DNA from: Cryptosporidium bovis
Lineage: Eukaryota > Apicomplexa > Conoidasida > Eucoccidiorida > Cryptosporidiidae
Reading direction: 5' to 3'
Assembly (NCBI GenBank): GCA_009768925.2
Contig: VHIT02000002.1
Coordinates: 248,001 to 312,000, forward strand
Length of the DNA stretch: 64,000 nucleotides
Positions within the stretch are counted from its first letter, which is position 1; each line of letters opens with the position of its first letter. The notes beneath the pieces were generated by a model. The model saw nothing but the letters and a program-made list of their open reading frames with translations. It made no database searches and was not told the origin of the DNA. The translations under genes were made by a program, and so were the position numbers. Positions 36,840 through 47,151 of the stretch are shown in pieces.

Positions 36840-38993
36840 TCAGCCGCTTAATATAAATCTGCAAATATCCAAAGCTGTAAAGATAGCGGTGACTTTTGAA
36901 GTTAATTTATCTACCAATACCAAGCATTGTTCTTCAGAAAGAAGAATGTGAGTTATTGCTCCGCTTAGGCACATGTCAACCAAAGAACTGCTCATATTGC
37001 CTTTATTCACACTTGGACTAAAATCTATCTCCTCTTGATCACACTCTTTTCCCAAATTTACACCTTCCATATACTTTCTATTGTCCTCGTAACAACCTTT
37101 ACTGCAATTCGGGTTCAGATTCAACATCTGTTGAATTTCCATAGCCTTGTTTGAGTGTTTGTCCGATATCCTGTTTGGCAGTGATCCGGCTTCAACAAAC
37201 TGCAGTTTAGATTCAACTGCAGGGAAAACCTGTTCCAGAGAATCTTCCATTCTAACCTTAACCTGTCCAGTAATACATCTTGCAAAGTACGTACAGCACT
37301 TATCTATTGTTAACACCCTTCCGGTGTACTCTTCATCTTTGTCGGATACTATGGGAATATGTGTTTGACCTTCTATTAAAAACAATTCCAAGGCAGAAGA
37401 CAAAGACGAGCTGCTTTTTAAACACTTTTTGTTCTTTTTTGGGATAAAATTTAGTTGTCCCAGTATTTTCTTGTGAAAAAAGCTACCTATTATACTTTCC
37501 TTTAATTCAATATTGCAGGAATCATCTTTTATTTTATTAAAATCTTCGGAACAATCAGAATTGCTAATATAAGACGATGAATCTTCTGATTCACCAATTT
37601 CATTTTCCGTATTTTCTTCATATTTTTTCTTTTCATTATTTATTCGCCTCGCAATATTCTTCTCCAAATTACCAAAGCATATCTGAAGGTCTTGAACCAA
37701 TGAAACAAGCACTGAAAGTGGCGAAAAATAACAAATGGGATAAACTCCACTCTTCTCGGTAACTTTATCATTTGTATCCTTATTTGCTTCAATATCACCA
37801 AACTGTATCCTCCTCCCCATATTTTCAGTCCTAGAATGCATCCCCTTATCCTCTCCAACCTTGTTTATTGGAGTTATTTTTTCGCTTTTTTCCTTACTTT
37901 CTTTCCCCTCAACCTTTCCATGTTTTTCATTTATCACAACATCATTTTCACCCTCATGTATATTTTTGTTTATATGAGCTATTTTCGTTAAAGCCTCAGT
38001 ATTTCCAAATATAAGCTTATTGTCTCCTATAATATCCACATTATTATCATTGCATTCATTTATTATTAATTTGTTTTCAATATTTTTATCGTTGCAACCT
38101 TCCAAATCAATATTTGTGCCGTTATAGTAGCCTTCACACAAAGACTCATCCGTTTGTTGGTAACTACTCTCTCTTATATCCTCCCGATACTTTTCTGCAC
38201 TATCACTCACAGAACTATTATAATTTTCGTATTCAACATCAGTCTCCTGATCCTGAAGTATCCAACATCCAAGTTCCTTCCACTGAAACTCCTTCCTCCC
38301 TAAATTAAGGACCTTTTTTGAATCATCCAGTTTCAAAAAAGCGTTAATACCATCGTAAAGAGTGTCGTTGACATTTAATCTCAAGTTTTTATTATAATTT
38401 CTTATATTTAGCACCTCTGTCATCCATGATCTTAGAGTGCAATTCGAAATCTCTTCCAGAGACGAAAATGGAAGTTCTAGGTTGTCAGTACTAATACCTT
38501 CATAAAAACGTGTCTCGTGATCTTTTTTATTATTTCCCCAAGTAATCTTTCCTTGATTTTTGTCATTATCACTATCGCCAAAAACCCTTCCCTCTAGTGA
38601 AACTAGTTGATGAATTACATAAAAAATTAATAAAACATCATTGCAAGTAAAAGTTCCGATTAGTTTATCTTCCATCTCGTCATAAACTATCATAGATTTT
38701 TTCTTGTCTTCCAATAAAAAGCATACAGCAATAACAAGGGGGATGTTAGAGCTTACAGCCATTATTTTTGAGCTCTCCGGTACAATCTCATAAATGCATC
38801 TTGAAATTAAAAATCTTCTAATTTCTTCCCTGGCCAGAAAAGTTAGTTTTGAAATTTTTTCCTCACTTAATTTATCATCATCTTTTTCATTTAAATTCAA
38901 ACCTGAAAAAAAACTACTAATATTCTCCAAATATTCTTTTTTTTCCCGGAGGAAATCCTTTTCATAATTTTCGGATTTGTACTCCAGATTCAT
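36840..38993 (-). CDS. CBS-domain protein, AMPK gamma/SNF4-like
   Basis: A 717-residue protein with CBS-type nucleotide-sensing motifs. Residues about 55-130 resemble AMPK gamma CBS1: RRFLISRCIYEIVPESSKIM, then MIVYDEMEDKLIGTFTCNDV (compare PLWDSKKQSFVGMLTITDF). A second piece follows near 190-250 (LRSWMTEVLNIRNYNKNLRL). After a long low-complexity Asn/Lys/Glu insertion (about 270-500) come HIPIVSDKDEEYTGRVLTID and, at the very end, LVDKLTSKVTAIFTALDICRF. Together these suggest four CBS motifs split by inserts. By family it would be the regulatory subunit of an SNF1/AMPK-type kinase that senses adenine nucleotides. The start is the ATG at 38991-38993. It lies head to head with TrpRS across about 260 bp. 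Confidence 0.72.
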   Translation of the reverse strand: MNLEYKSENYEKDFLREKKEYLENISSFFSGLNLNEKDDDKLSEEKISKLTFLAREEIRRFLISRCIYEIVPESSKIMAVSSNIPLVIAVCFLLEDKKKSMIVYDEMEDKLIGTFTCNDVLLIFYVIHQLVSLEGRVFGDSDNDKNQGKITWGNNKKDHETRFYEGISTDNLELPFSSLEEISNCTLRSWMTEVLNIRNYNKNLRLNVNDTLYDGINAFLKLDDSKKVLNLGRKEFQWKELGCWILQDQETDVEYENYNSSVSDSAEKYREDIRESSYQQTDESLCEGYYNGTNIDLEGCNDKNIENKLIINECNDNNVDIIGDNKLIFGNTEALTKIAHINKNIHEGENDVVINEKHGKVEGKESKEKSEKITPINKVGEDKGMHSRTENMGRRIQFGDIEANKDTNDKVTEKSGVYPICYFSPLSVLVSLVQDLQICFGNLEKNIARRINNEKKKYEENTENEIGESEDSSSYISNSDCSEDFNKIKDDSCNIELKESIIGSFFHKKILGQLNFIPKKNKKCLKSSSSLSSALELFLIEGQTHIPIVSDKDEEYTGRVLTIDKCCTYFARCITGQVKVRMEDSLEQVFPAVESKLQFVEAGSLPNRISDKHSNKAMEIQQMLNLNPNCSKGCYEDNRKYMEGVNLGKECDQEEIDFSPSVNKGNMSSSLVDMCLSGAITHILLSEEQCLVLVDKLTSKVTAIFTALDICRFILSG

Positions 38994-39252
38994 GTAAGAC
39001 AAAAAAGTTCGTTAGGAAAGGTCCTCTTAAAATATCTTTAATTTGGTGCATCACAACTCAATATTCCCTCTGATCTGGAGGGAAAAAAACACCCGGTAAA
39101 TAAAGACTAGCCAATTTGTTTCTTGTCAGTACTTTCCCACTATTGAAAAAAAACATATTTATTCACTTTTAGTTATTTTAAATCGCATTCTATTAGATAA
39201 GTACCAAAGAAATCCATTGTCTTTATTTTTTTAATTTATCAAACACAAGCTA

Positions 39253-41037
39253 ATGTCGAGTAAAAACCCATTTCTTTCTTCTGCCCTTTGTATTGTCAAA
39301 GGCTCCGTTTCTACATTATTCGGAATCTCTGGTAATATCTCAAAGGTCAAATATAAGAACAACAAGGTCTCTTTTTTATATTCTCTCCATTCTGGAATTG
39401 AGATTACAGATGACACTCTTGAAGAATTAAATAATATTGCAAGCTACAAGGTTAAAGAAAATTCTGAATTTATTGTTTTTAGACTCCGAAGCAGAGAAGC
39501 CTCTTCTTTATATGGGAACGAACATCTTGAGGGAAATGAAGGCTTTGCAGAAGATCTCGAGCTTAGAATAGTTGCGCTAAAAGGCTTTTATTTGTCTGCA
39601 AATATGAATCTCATCCTCAGGAGTACAAGAGACATTGGTTCGATATTAATTAATTCCATTAACTTAGATGAGCAATCAAATTGTTTGGCTATTGATTTTT
39701 CTGTTGATAATCCACTTATTGACCAAAAGATAGATTCAGATATTATTAAGGACTTGCTTTGTAAAGAATATTCATTGGACGATATTTCTAGTGGAAGATT
39801 TATCCCACCAACTCTCGAGGACTGCATCCCTGTTTCTATTAATTTGGACATTATCGGAGATGAGTTGGTTAATCCATGGGAAGTCAAGGCTGACAATGCC
39901 TATGGTATTGACTACAACAAGTTAATAGATAAATTTGGATGCAAACTCATTACTGAAGACATGATTTCTAGAATGGAAAGAATTACTGGCAAGAAGGCTC
40001 ACCACTTTTTTAGACGAAATATCTTTCTTTCTCATAGAGACTTTGATAAAATTCTTGATGTTTGTGAAAGGGGTGAACCATTTTATCTTTACACTGGTAG
40101 AGGTCCTTCTTCTGAATCACTTCATGTTGGACATCTTGTTCCTTTTTTGTTTACCAAGTATCTCCAAGATACATTCAAAGTACCGCTTGTTATCCAACTC
40201 ACTGATGATGAAAAGTTCATTTTTAAAAACAATCTTACTCTTGAAGATACACACAACTTCGCCATTGAGAACATGAAAGATATCATTGCCTGTGGATTCG
40301 ATCCTGAGCTGACCTTCATATTTACCAACTTGGATTACATTCAAGAACTTTATCCCGATATCTTAAGGATTGAAAAAAAAATATCGTGTTCTCAAATCAA
40401 ATCCATTTTTGGTTTTAAAGACTCTTGCAATGTCGGCAAATTTGCATTCCCTGCAGTGCAAGCAGCTCCTGCTTTCTCAAGTTCATTTCCTTATATCTTC
40501 AACAAGAGAAGCGATGTTCACTGTTTGGTTCCACATGCAATTGATCAAGATCCATACTTTAGAATGGTTAGAGATGTTGCTCCCAGACTTGGATATCTTA
40601 AACCATCTTCAATTCACTCAATATTCTTGCCTTCTCTACAGGGATCCCAAACTAAAATGAGTGCTAGTGTACAAAACTCTAGTATCTTTGTTAGTGATGA
40701 TGCAGAAACAATTAAAAATAAAGTAATGAAATACGCTTTCTCTGGAGGCAAATCCACTGAAGAAGAACAAAGAAAGTACGGTGCTGATTTAGATGTTGAC
40801 GTTTCGTGGCAATATTTGAGATTCATTCTTGAAGACGATGACGAACTTAATGAAATTGGTAGGAAATACTCATCCGGAGAGATGTTATCTGGCGAAATTA
40901 AGATGATTCTCGTAAATGAGCTTGTTAAACTCACCAAAAAACATCAAGAAAATAGAAAGGCCGTTACTGAGAGTGTCATACAACAATTTACCAATAAAAA
41001 TCGTGAGCAACTTAGAAAATTGTTTTCTGAGAAATAA
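39253..41037 (+). CDS. WARS: Tryptophanyl-tRNA synthetase, cytosolic type
   Basis: A 594-residue class I synthetase that charges tRNA-Trp. The eukaryotic-type catalytic core begins near residue 225. It has GRGPSSESLHVGHLVPFLF, where HVGH is the HIGH motif (near 291), then IQLTDDEKF, CLVPHAIDQDPYFRM, and KMSAS as the KMSKS equivalent (near 467). The C-terminal helical region is complete. The first 210 residues are an extension not found in human TrpRS. They may correspond to the AlaX-like domain known on some apicomplexan TrpRS enzymes, although the zinc-binding HxxxH motif is not visible. The ATG at 39253 is the first in frame. Confidence 0.97.
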   Translation: MSSKNPFLSSALCIVKGSVSTLFGISGNISKVKYKNNKVSFLYSLHSGIEITDDTLEELNNIASYKVKENSEFIVFRLRSREASSLYGNEHLEGNEGFAEDLELRIVALKGFYLSANMNLILRSTRDIGSILINSINLDEQSNCLAIDFSVDNPLIDQKIDSDIIKDLLCKEYSLDDISSGRFIPPTLEDCIPVSINLDIIGDELVNPWEVKADNAYGIDYNKLIDKFGCKLITEDMISRMERITGKKAHHFFRRNIFLSHRDFDKILDVCERGEPFYLYTGRGPSSESLHVGHLVPFLFTKYLQDTFKVPLVIQLTDDEKFIFKNNLTLEDTHNFAIENMKDIIACGFDPELTFIFTNLDYIQELYPDILRIEKKISCSQIKSIFGFKDSCNVGKFAFPAVQAAPAFSSSFPYIFNKRSDVHCLVPHAIDQDPYFRMVRDVAPRLGYLKPSSIHSIFLPSLQGSQTKMSASVQNSSIFVSDDAETIKNKVMKYAFSGGKSTEEEQRKYGADLDVDVSWQYLRFILEDDDELNEIGRKYSSGEMLSGEIKMILVNELVKLTKKHQENRKAVTESVIQQFTNKNREQLRKLFSEK

Positions 41038-41458
41038 TGCTGTTCTTACTTGTCGGAAATCTATCTTCTTAAATATTGAATGTCAAATCTAAGTTCGAAG
41101 TTGTTTGCCTTTTAAAAAAAATTATTTTTGTTTTCTTCTGTACAATCGTCTATATTTTGTTGGTATGTGACCCCTCCTTTTTGAGAAAAGAAAAAAATAT
41201 CATTCCCACAAAGCAATTTTGTTTTCATTCTAATTTAGTAATTTTTAGTACACAAACTTAATGTGCAAGTATTTGGGTATTCTTGTGCATGCAAGAATGC
41301 ATGTACATGCATCTTGCAAGGCTGCAATGAAAAAACTTACACTTTATTTGCATGTTTGTTATCATTTATTGTTTATCTTGACAATATTTTTTTGAATTTT
41401 TATTATATTTAGTATTAATGTGAGCAACAATAGGGAAAAAATAACTAGATTTACGATA
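41038..41458. other. Intergenic region with AP2-like palindrome
   Basis: Lies between TrpRS and the PPIP5K relic. It contains the TGCATG-rich imperfect palindrome at 41291-41317. Otherwise it is AT-rich and holds no gene. Confidence 0.4.
41291..41317. promoter_or_regulatory. TGCATG-rich palindrome (ApiAP2-like)
   Basis: Centred on a perfect 16-bp palindrome ATGCATGTACATGCAT at 41297-41312, flanked by GCAAG/CTTGC arms that pair with one base offset. A further TGCATGCA lies just upstream. TGCATGC is a known ApiAP2-type core. It sits about 145 bp before the relic PPIP5K start, so it may be that gene's surviving promoter. Confidence 0.4.
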
Positions 41459-42720
41459 ATGGGAGGTGGAAAATATACGTTTGGTGTATGTGTAATGCAG
41501 AACAAAGTGGAAAATCTCCCAATGAAGAGTATATTGAATAGAATAATATCAAGTGGGGAGTTCACAATAGTAATATTTATGTAAAATATGATATTGAATG
41601 AGTACATAACAACGTGGCCAAAGGTGGATTGTTTAATTTCATTTTATTCGCTAAGATTCCCACTTGTAAAAACAGTTTCATATTCAAAGTTAAATAATCT
41701 TGAGCAGGTAAAAATGAAAAGCAGACTAGAAATATATAATATACTAGATGGATGGAAAATTCCAAGGCCGAAGTACATAATAATCAGTCATGGTGAGATA
41801 TCTGAAACGAATGTTTAAAGAGGAAAATGATCAAATTCTATTTAGTTGAGTGAAAGTGGTTAAACCTTTTTTAGAGAGACCCACTTTCTCGGAGAATCAT
41901 AACAATTGGATACACTATTCAGAGAACACCTGGAGGGGTTGTAAGAATTTATCTAGAAAATTAGTTAATATAAGTGGTGAATATGATCCAAATTTATCAA
42001 AAGTTAGAAGAGAGGAAGCGTATATGTATGAGGAATTTTTACCCACTTTTGAAACAGATGTAAAGGTAAATACAGTAGATCCGATGTTTACTCATGCAGA
42101 AGGAAAAAAAAGTAAGGTATTCAGTGATGACTTATGAAGTTGATTGTACGCAGAATAGTAAAAGCTCTTGAACAAACAGTATGCGGATTTGACATTTTAA
42201 GAACAAATGGTAAATCAGTGGTATGTGACGTTAATAGTTGGAGTTTTGCCAAAGGAAGTGGGAAATATTATAATGACTGTGCTTGCACAATAAAAACATT
42301 GTAAGGGGTGCAGAATCGTACCAAAATTAAACATTTTGAAAAAAGTCATACAAAAAATTACTTTAGAAAAATGTAAAAACAGTCAACAGATATAAACAAA
42401 AACGAAAAAAAGGTATTCAAGCTAAGGAATCGCACAAAGATGAATTAATCACAGTTATTTGTAGTAATGAGACATGTATATCAACAATACTGACAATTTG
42501 GGGGTAACATTTCACAAAATAAAAGTGATAGCTACAACCAGCCACGTGAATTTCCACTGTTCATGGAAAAAGAGGGAATTATTACCAATACAAAGAATTA
42601 ATATAGATGCGAGGATGGAAGTAAACATCTTAAAATTTGAAGGAAGAACAAACAAAATAACAACGAACTGGAAAGTGAAGGTTCAAAAAAGAGAGAATAT
42701 TCACAAATATAATAACTAAT
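41459..42720 (+). pseudogene. Decayed PPIP5K/VIP1 inositol pyrophosphate kinase gene
   Basis: Successive open segments match the N-terminal kinase half of PPIP5K/VIP1 in the right order. Segment 1 starts at ATG 41459 (YTFGVCVMQNKVENLPMK), reaches an in-frame TAA at 41582, and continues in the same frame with NEYITTWPKVDCLISFYS and LDGWKIPRPKYIIIS. A frameshift and a TGA (41847-41849) follow. Segment 2 (41850-42137) has KPFLERPTFSENHN, YMYEEFLPTFETDVKVNTV and FTHAEGKKS, equivalent to family EKPVSAEDHN and YIYEEFMPTDGTDVKVYTV. Segment 3 (42134-42304) is in another frame and has [14 protein letters not shown] and [20 protein letters not shown]. Past 42304 only traces of the phosphatase half remain, such as an RH pair near 42470. 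Four or more breaks with no intron-like gaps indicate a pseudogene. Confidence 0.85.
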
Positions 42721-42871
42721 TAAAAAGAAAAAAAACTAACTTAAACAACGAATCAATATAATTGTGTATTAATTGTATAAATTAACTAAAAATTTATTCA
42801 AATAAGTAGACAAGTTTATTCCATTCTTATTAATAACAAATGTAAAAATAAGAATGAAAAGACTTTAGATT

Positions 42872-45049
42872 TTAATTATGGGTAATCATATTGCAAAAAA
42901 ATGGACACCTTTTAGTTTTTGTCGAACCACCAGTATAATCAATTTCGTGATTGTGGTGAAAATAGTTATGGTTTAATCCATATTCTGTCTTATATTGATG
43001 ACTTGGTTGATAGCATTTAAATTGAGGATAACAGTTATTTTGCAGACAAGACATATATTTTGGGAAACAATTCATTTTGGCGATAGGACCTCCAACTTCA
43101 AGAGAGGGATAAGTATCGTTGCTTCTTCCCAGTCTATTATACTCAAGGCTTTGATTTCTAAAACTTAGAGAAGAGGAACTTTTACCATTTTGCAAATTCG
43201 TTTGGTTTTTATATGGCAATGTTGTGTTCTTTTTTGGGTTATTACTTGTTCTTTTATCGTTAGATAAAATTTGAAGACTGCTACTGGATTTTCTGGCGTT
43301 TTGCAAAACATTCACTTTATTTTCAACAACAAAGTTCCTGGAAACCCTTGTAACACCTTCATTTTGGTCCCTTATTTTGGTTCTACCTCTACTTACCTCA
43401 CCTCGGAAAGAAAAACTTTCGAAACTCGATTTTGGTTTTAGGCCAATTTTTGATTGAGGAACTTTATTATTATTGAAAATCATATAGGGGATAGAGTTTA
43501 CTGGCTTACTTTTATCTTTAAGAGTGGTATTTGGACTTTTGTTATCATAATCATAATATTCGTTATTGTCGTAGTAACTACTGTTGCTGTCAATGAATTC
43601 TTCCTCATGTATTGGAACAGAAAGAGACCTTTTAGAGTCAATACTGCTTAATGATGGATTTTTCTCAATAACTATATGTTTGTTCTCTTCTTTGTGGGAA
43701 TTTAAAGTCGGATTATTCATTTGAGTATTATTTGAACTGTTGTTAAGATGAGGAAGATTAGTATTTGGTATCTTATTGGAATTGCTTGGACTCTTGTAGT
43801 CTTTATAGTCACAATTGTTGGTGTTTGATAAATCTAAGTAATCGTCTATTAACTTTTTATTTAAAAGTAAAAAGTGGATTTTGTTGTAAAATAATTCTAA
43901 ATCGTAAAGTTGCTCAAGAATGTTTTTTGTAGTATTATCGTCAACATCAATGGAGTTCCTTCTGTCTTTGTTCAGAAAACTATCCAAAACACTGCTAGTA
44001 TTTGACAACTCGAAATTTAACTTGGAGATTGCCTTGGAAAGATCATCAAAAGAAAAGTCGCCATCGACTATTTTGGAGTCGTTACCTGAATTAGAGGTGT
44101 TTTGAATACTATTAGTTGGCGATGAAACTGGAGATTTGGATCTTCTATTGTTTGTTGGAGAGTTTTTCCAATTATTCTTGTATTGCGAGGATAACATATA
44201 ACTAAGAGGCAAAGATCGTGTTTTTGGCGATTCTGTTGTTTTATCATTTACATTTTTCGTGTCAGATAAGTATGGGAATGGAGATATTGTCAAATTCTTA
44301 AAGGTTTTGAGGATGTCTTTTTGAGCATCGCCAACCTTGGATGCGGCATCTATTTCATCTTGAATTTTTTTTGAAATTATTTCAGTTTTTACAACTTCAG
44401 CAACTTTTTGATCAGCAGTAATATATTCAGAAGAATCATGACTTCCGTTGGACTTAAACCTCTTATTGTAACCATAGCTTTTAAAATTTTTAAAAATAGA
44501 CTTGAAAAGTGGTTTTGACCTAATGTTTGAAATCATTTCCTTTCCATTATATTTTGTCCTACTGAAGGCTCCCATTCCAGAGTTTGAATTAAGCTCCCCC
44601 AAATTTCCAGAAAGAAGCCTCTCGTATTTCCTCGCTATCTCACTTTTAACGTTACTTTCATTGTTAGAGATATCGTTTTTGTTATCTTCACTGTTGGTTA
44701 TATTATTTGCAGGAACTATATCTTTAATATTTATATTCTTGTATTTATGACGGCAAGAATGGGTGGTCTCATCTAAGTCTTTCAGATGTTTTGGTGAATC
44801 GCTGCTTATTTTTTTCTTACTATCTTCAGGGTTTGTGTTTTTATTATCATTCAAATTAATTATCTCCTTTTTTTCAAGTAATACAGGTTCAGGAGATTTA
44901 GCTGAACAGTTGACCCACTGAACGACCTCATCTGACTCTACTACATCCAGTGTTGTTAAAACATTCTTATCCCCATATTTAGCGTCGTTAACTGTCATAT
45001 GTAGCGGAATTTGGGATTTTGGAGCCCGAAGAATCACTTTAACTTTCAT
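42872..45049 (-). CDS. Asn/Ser-rich low-complexity protein, unknown
   Basis: A 725-residue protein with no recognised domain. The N-terminal 50 residues (MKVKVILRAPKSQIPLHMTV) look folded and beta-rich. The middle is Asn, Ser, Lys and Asp-rich with phosphorylatable SP sites and little structure. The C-terminus is different, with several Cys and His residues (YMSCLQNNCYPQFKCYQP, HNYFHHNHEIDY, RCPFFCNM). This could form a small metal site or be a lipid-modified tail. There is no signal peptide or membrane segment. The strand is supported by one long uninterrupted frame. Confidence 0.72.
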   Translation of the reverse strand: MKVKVILRAPKSQIPLHMTVNDAKYGDKNVLTTLDVVESDEVVQWVNCSAKSPEPVLLEKKEIINLNDNKNTNPEDSKKKISSDSPKHLKDLDETTHSCRHKYKNINIKDIVPANNITNSEDNKNDISNNESNVKSEIARKYERLLSGNLGELNSNSGMGAFSRTKYNGKEMISNIRSKPLFKSIFKNFKSYGYNKRFKSNGSHDSSEYITADQKVAEVVKTEIISKKIQDEIDAASKVGDAQKDILKTFKNLTISPFPYLSDTKNVNDKTTESPKTRSLPLSYMLSSQYKNNWKNSPTNNRRSKSPVSSPTNSIQNTSNSGNDSKIVDGDFSFDDLSKAISKLNFELSNTSSVLDSFLNKDRRNSIDVDDNTTKNILEQLYDLELFYNKIHFLLLNKKLIDDYLDLSNTNNCDYKDYKSPSNSNKIPNTNLPHLNNSSNNTQMNNPTLNSHKEENKHIVIEKNPSLSSIDSKRSLSVPIHEEEFIDSNSSYYDNNEYYDYDNKSPNTTLKDKSKPVNSIPYMIFNNNKVPQSKIGLKPKSSFESFSFRGEVSRGRTKIRDQNEGVTRVSRNFVVENKVNVLQNARKSSSSLQILSNDKRTSNNPKKNTTLPYKNQTNLQNGKSSSSLSFRNQSLEYNRLGRSNDTYPSLEVGGPIAKMNCFPKYMSCLQNNCYPQFKCYQPSHQYKTEYGLNHNYFHHNHEIDYTGGSTKTKRCPFFCNMITHN

Positions 45050-45548
45050 TTTTCTCCATAAATGACTTAAAACAGAGCAAAAGTTCTGATTTAAATGATT
45101 TATCCGTAACTTTTATGCCTTTCTGTTCCCATATTATTCCTTCCTCCTAATTTTGTGTGTTAAAACTATTTTATTACTATTTTCGTAGGGCATGCTCCAA
45201 CCAGAAAAGAGCGGTTTTTTTCGGCGGTATTGATGCACACCATATCTTAAAACGCATGTTATCGGTACACATATGCATGTAGATCTTAAATCGTGAGGGA
45301 ACTAAGTCATTTTTCCCCTGATGGGATTCACTTAAGAAAAATAGAGACATGCGTAAAACTTGAATGATAATAGATGAACAGTGGAGTTTAAGTTATAACG
45401 AGAGGATAGCTCCAATATTAACATATATTGCACATACACCTTTCGATTTGATTTTTCTCTAGATAGTTGTTATAGTTATGCATACAGCTTTCATTTATTC
45501 TTGATGAGTATTTTGTGATAAGCGAACATGTTTATTGAAGTTTCTTTG
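45050..45548. other. Intergenic region
   Basis: Holds the upstream region of the low-complexity gene and the transcription end of the FKBP gene, both on the minus strand. It includes ATATGCATGTA near 45263. No gene is seen. Confidence 0.35.
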
Positions 45549-46783
45549 TTATTTCTTGTCTTTTTTCTGTTTATTTTTTCTCCTAGTCATGATAATATTG
45601 TTACACTGCAGTGAAAAGCGGCGTAATATTTGGAATTAATTCGATATGAAGGAATGTGGGATAGATTCATGTTGAAGGAGGAATGAATTAAATATATAAC
45701 TTACTTCTGAAAGCTTTTTCCTTATTTGTATATTTTGGGGTTGGATACTTGCTGCCCTATATAAATCAACCCTTGCCTCCTCTGGATCATCTAGATTCAT
45801 ATTTGAGATTGCTCTCAGATAAAGAGCCTTAATATTATCCTGGAGAAATTAATAGGTAAACTAATTGTGACATAATACTAAAAACGAACTTACTTTTTCA
45901 ATCTTTATTGCATCGGAGCAGTATTTCAGCACAGATTTGTAGTCACCCAGTTTGTTTAGACAACTATATAGAGAAGTGATAATATAAACCAGCACATTTA
46001 GGACAAACAAGAGTGAACTTACTTTGAAATATTTAAAAGAACTGAGACTCTTAGAGAATTGGCATTTTTTTGAAACTCCGAAGTCCATTCCTCTGAATCT
46101 TGCAAATATCTGAGCGAATTTTCATAATATGTTTTCGCAAGTTGGTAATTCTCCAGATAATAGTGGTGATTTCCAGTGTTTTTTGAATCAAGAGAAAGCT
46201 GGATCCTTTGGATAGGTGTGGAAAATGCTTTTTTCGTGGCTTCTACCTCGTCTGGGAGTTCCTCCTTTCTAGTTATGGAAACAAGTTCAATGTTTATCTT
46301 CAAAATCGGTTTTCACAGAAACATTTTTTTACCAAATATTGAGGTGCAGATGAACAAAGTTTAAAAGCAGATGAAAGTGAGCCAAAATACTTAAATTGGT
46401 TCGTTTGTTGCTTACCATTTGAGAAGGGTTTTCTAAGTCATCACCATCTATCACTCTAGTTTCATTTGATACTCGGTCCTGACAGGGTAGTTAGAATTAG
46501 GTGGGTAAAAAGAAATAAAAACATTAGTTTAATTTCAGGGATAATAATACAAATTAAGATATTCTCTAAAACTTACAAGTTGAATGCTTTCGCCTGGAGT
46601 CATATTTCGTATTAAATACTCCACATCTGAGGATACCATGCCTGAACCAATGATAAAATTATAGTTGATCGCATCTTGGAATAAAGAACTCGCTTCTTTC
46701 TGACACAGTGAATACTTAATGTACACAAGATCACCGTTATTTGGCCTATTTATTGCCTCTTCTGATTCGTGTGACATTTTCAT
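45549..46783 (-). CDS. FKBP-like TPR co-chaperone, six exons
   Basis: Predicted exons (minus strand): 46577-46783, 46416-46478, 46023-46297, 45894-45963, 45705-45839, 45549-45605. The five introns are 54-118 nt, each starting GTAAG (four GTAAGT, one GTAAGC) and ending AG, and the frame is kept throughout, giving about 268 residues. Exons 1-3 encode a degenerate FKBP fold (GDLVYIKYSL, YNFIIGSGMV, MTPGESIQL, INIELVSI). Exons 3-5 encode TPRs: KNTGNHHYYLENYQLAKTYY, then CLNKLGDYKSVLKYCSDAIK and NIKALYLRAISNMNLDDPEE, closely matching the TPRs of FKBP51/52 and AIP that bind the Hsp90 tail. The end is a lysine-rich tail. Key isomerase residues are mostly missing, so it may be a binding scaffold. The last exon is the least certain. 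Confidence 0.8.
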
Positions 46784-47151
46784 TTGTTTGGCGAGGCCTA
46801 TTTATTACCAGTAAACCAGGGTGTGGTTATAAGTGATACAACGAATAGCAAAGGATAACTGCATCACACAAGAGGCTTTTATACTGTTACTTCTTCGTAT
46901 TTACTTTCTCTCTTTCCAGAAAAAAAGTATTCTATTCTTTCCTTTTTCATTTCCAATAAAGGCGCGTTTTAGTTTATATGGCGTCATGGAAGTGGCGGCA
47001 ACATTGCAGGCATCAAAGTTAGACTTATAGAAGAGAAGGGAATAAATGGAGTATCGTAGTTATACTAATAGCAAAAATAAAAAGAGTAATTATTATAATG
47101 GGTAGACGAATTGAATAAAAGGATAAGAGAAAGTCAGAAGTCTTATTGAAA
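46784..47151. other. Bidirectional promoter region FKBP/NOB1
   Basis: About 370 bp between divergent starts. It contains AAAGGCGCG near 46961 and GTGGCGGCAAC near 46992, E2F-like. No gene is seen. Confidence 0.4.

Noticed and set aside
41582-41584. Introns explaining the stops in the PPIP5K relic
   Set aside because: Homology continues directly on both sides of the stop without missing or extra residues, leaving no room for an intron.
41588-42137. Two short open frames that could be separate small genes
   Set aside because: Their translations align consecutively to one PPIP5K kinase domain, so they are fragments of a single broken gene.
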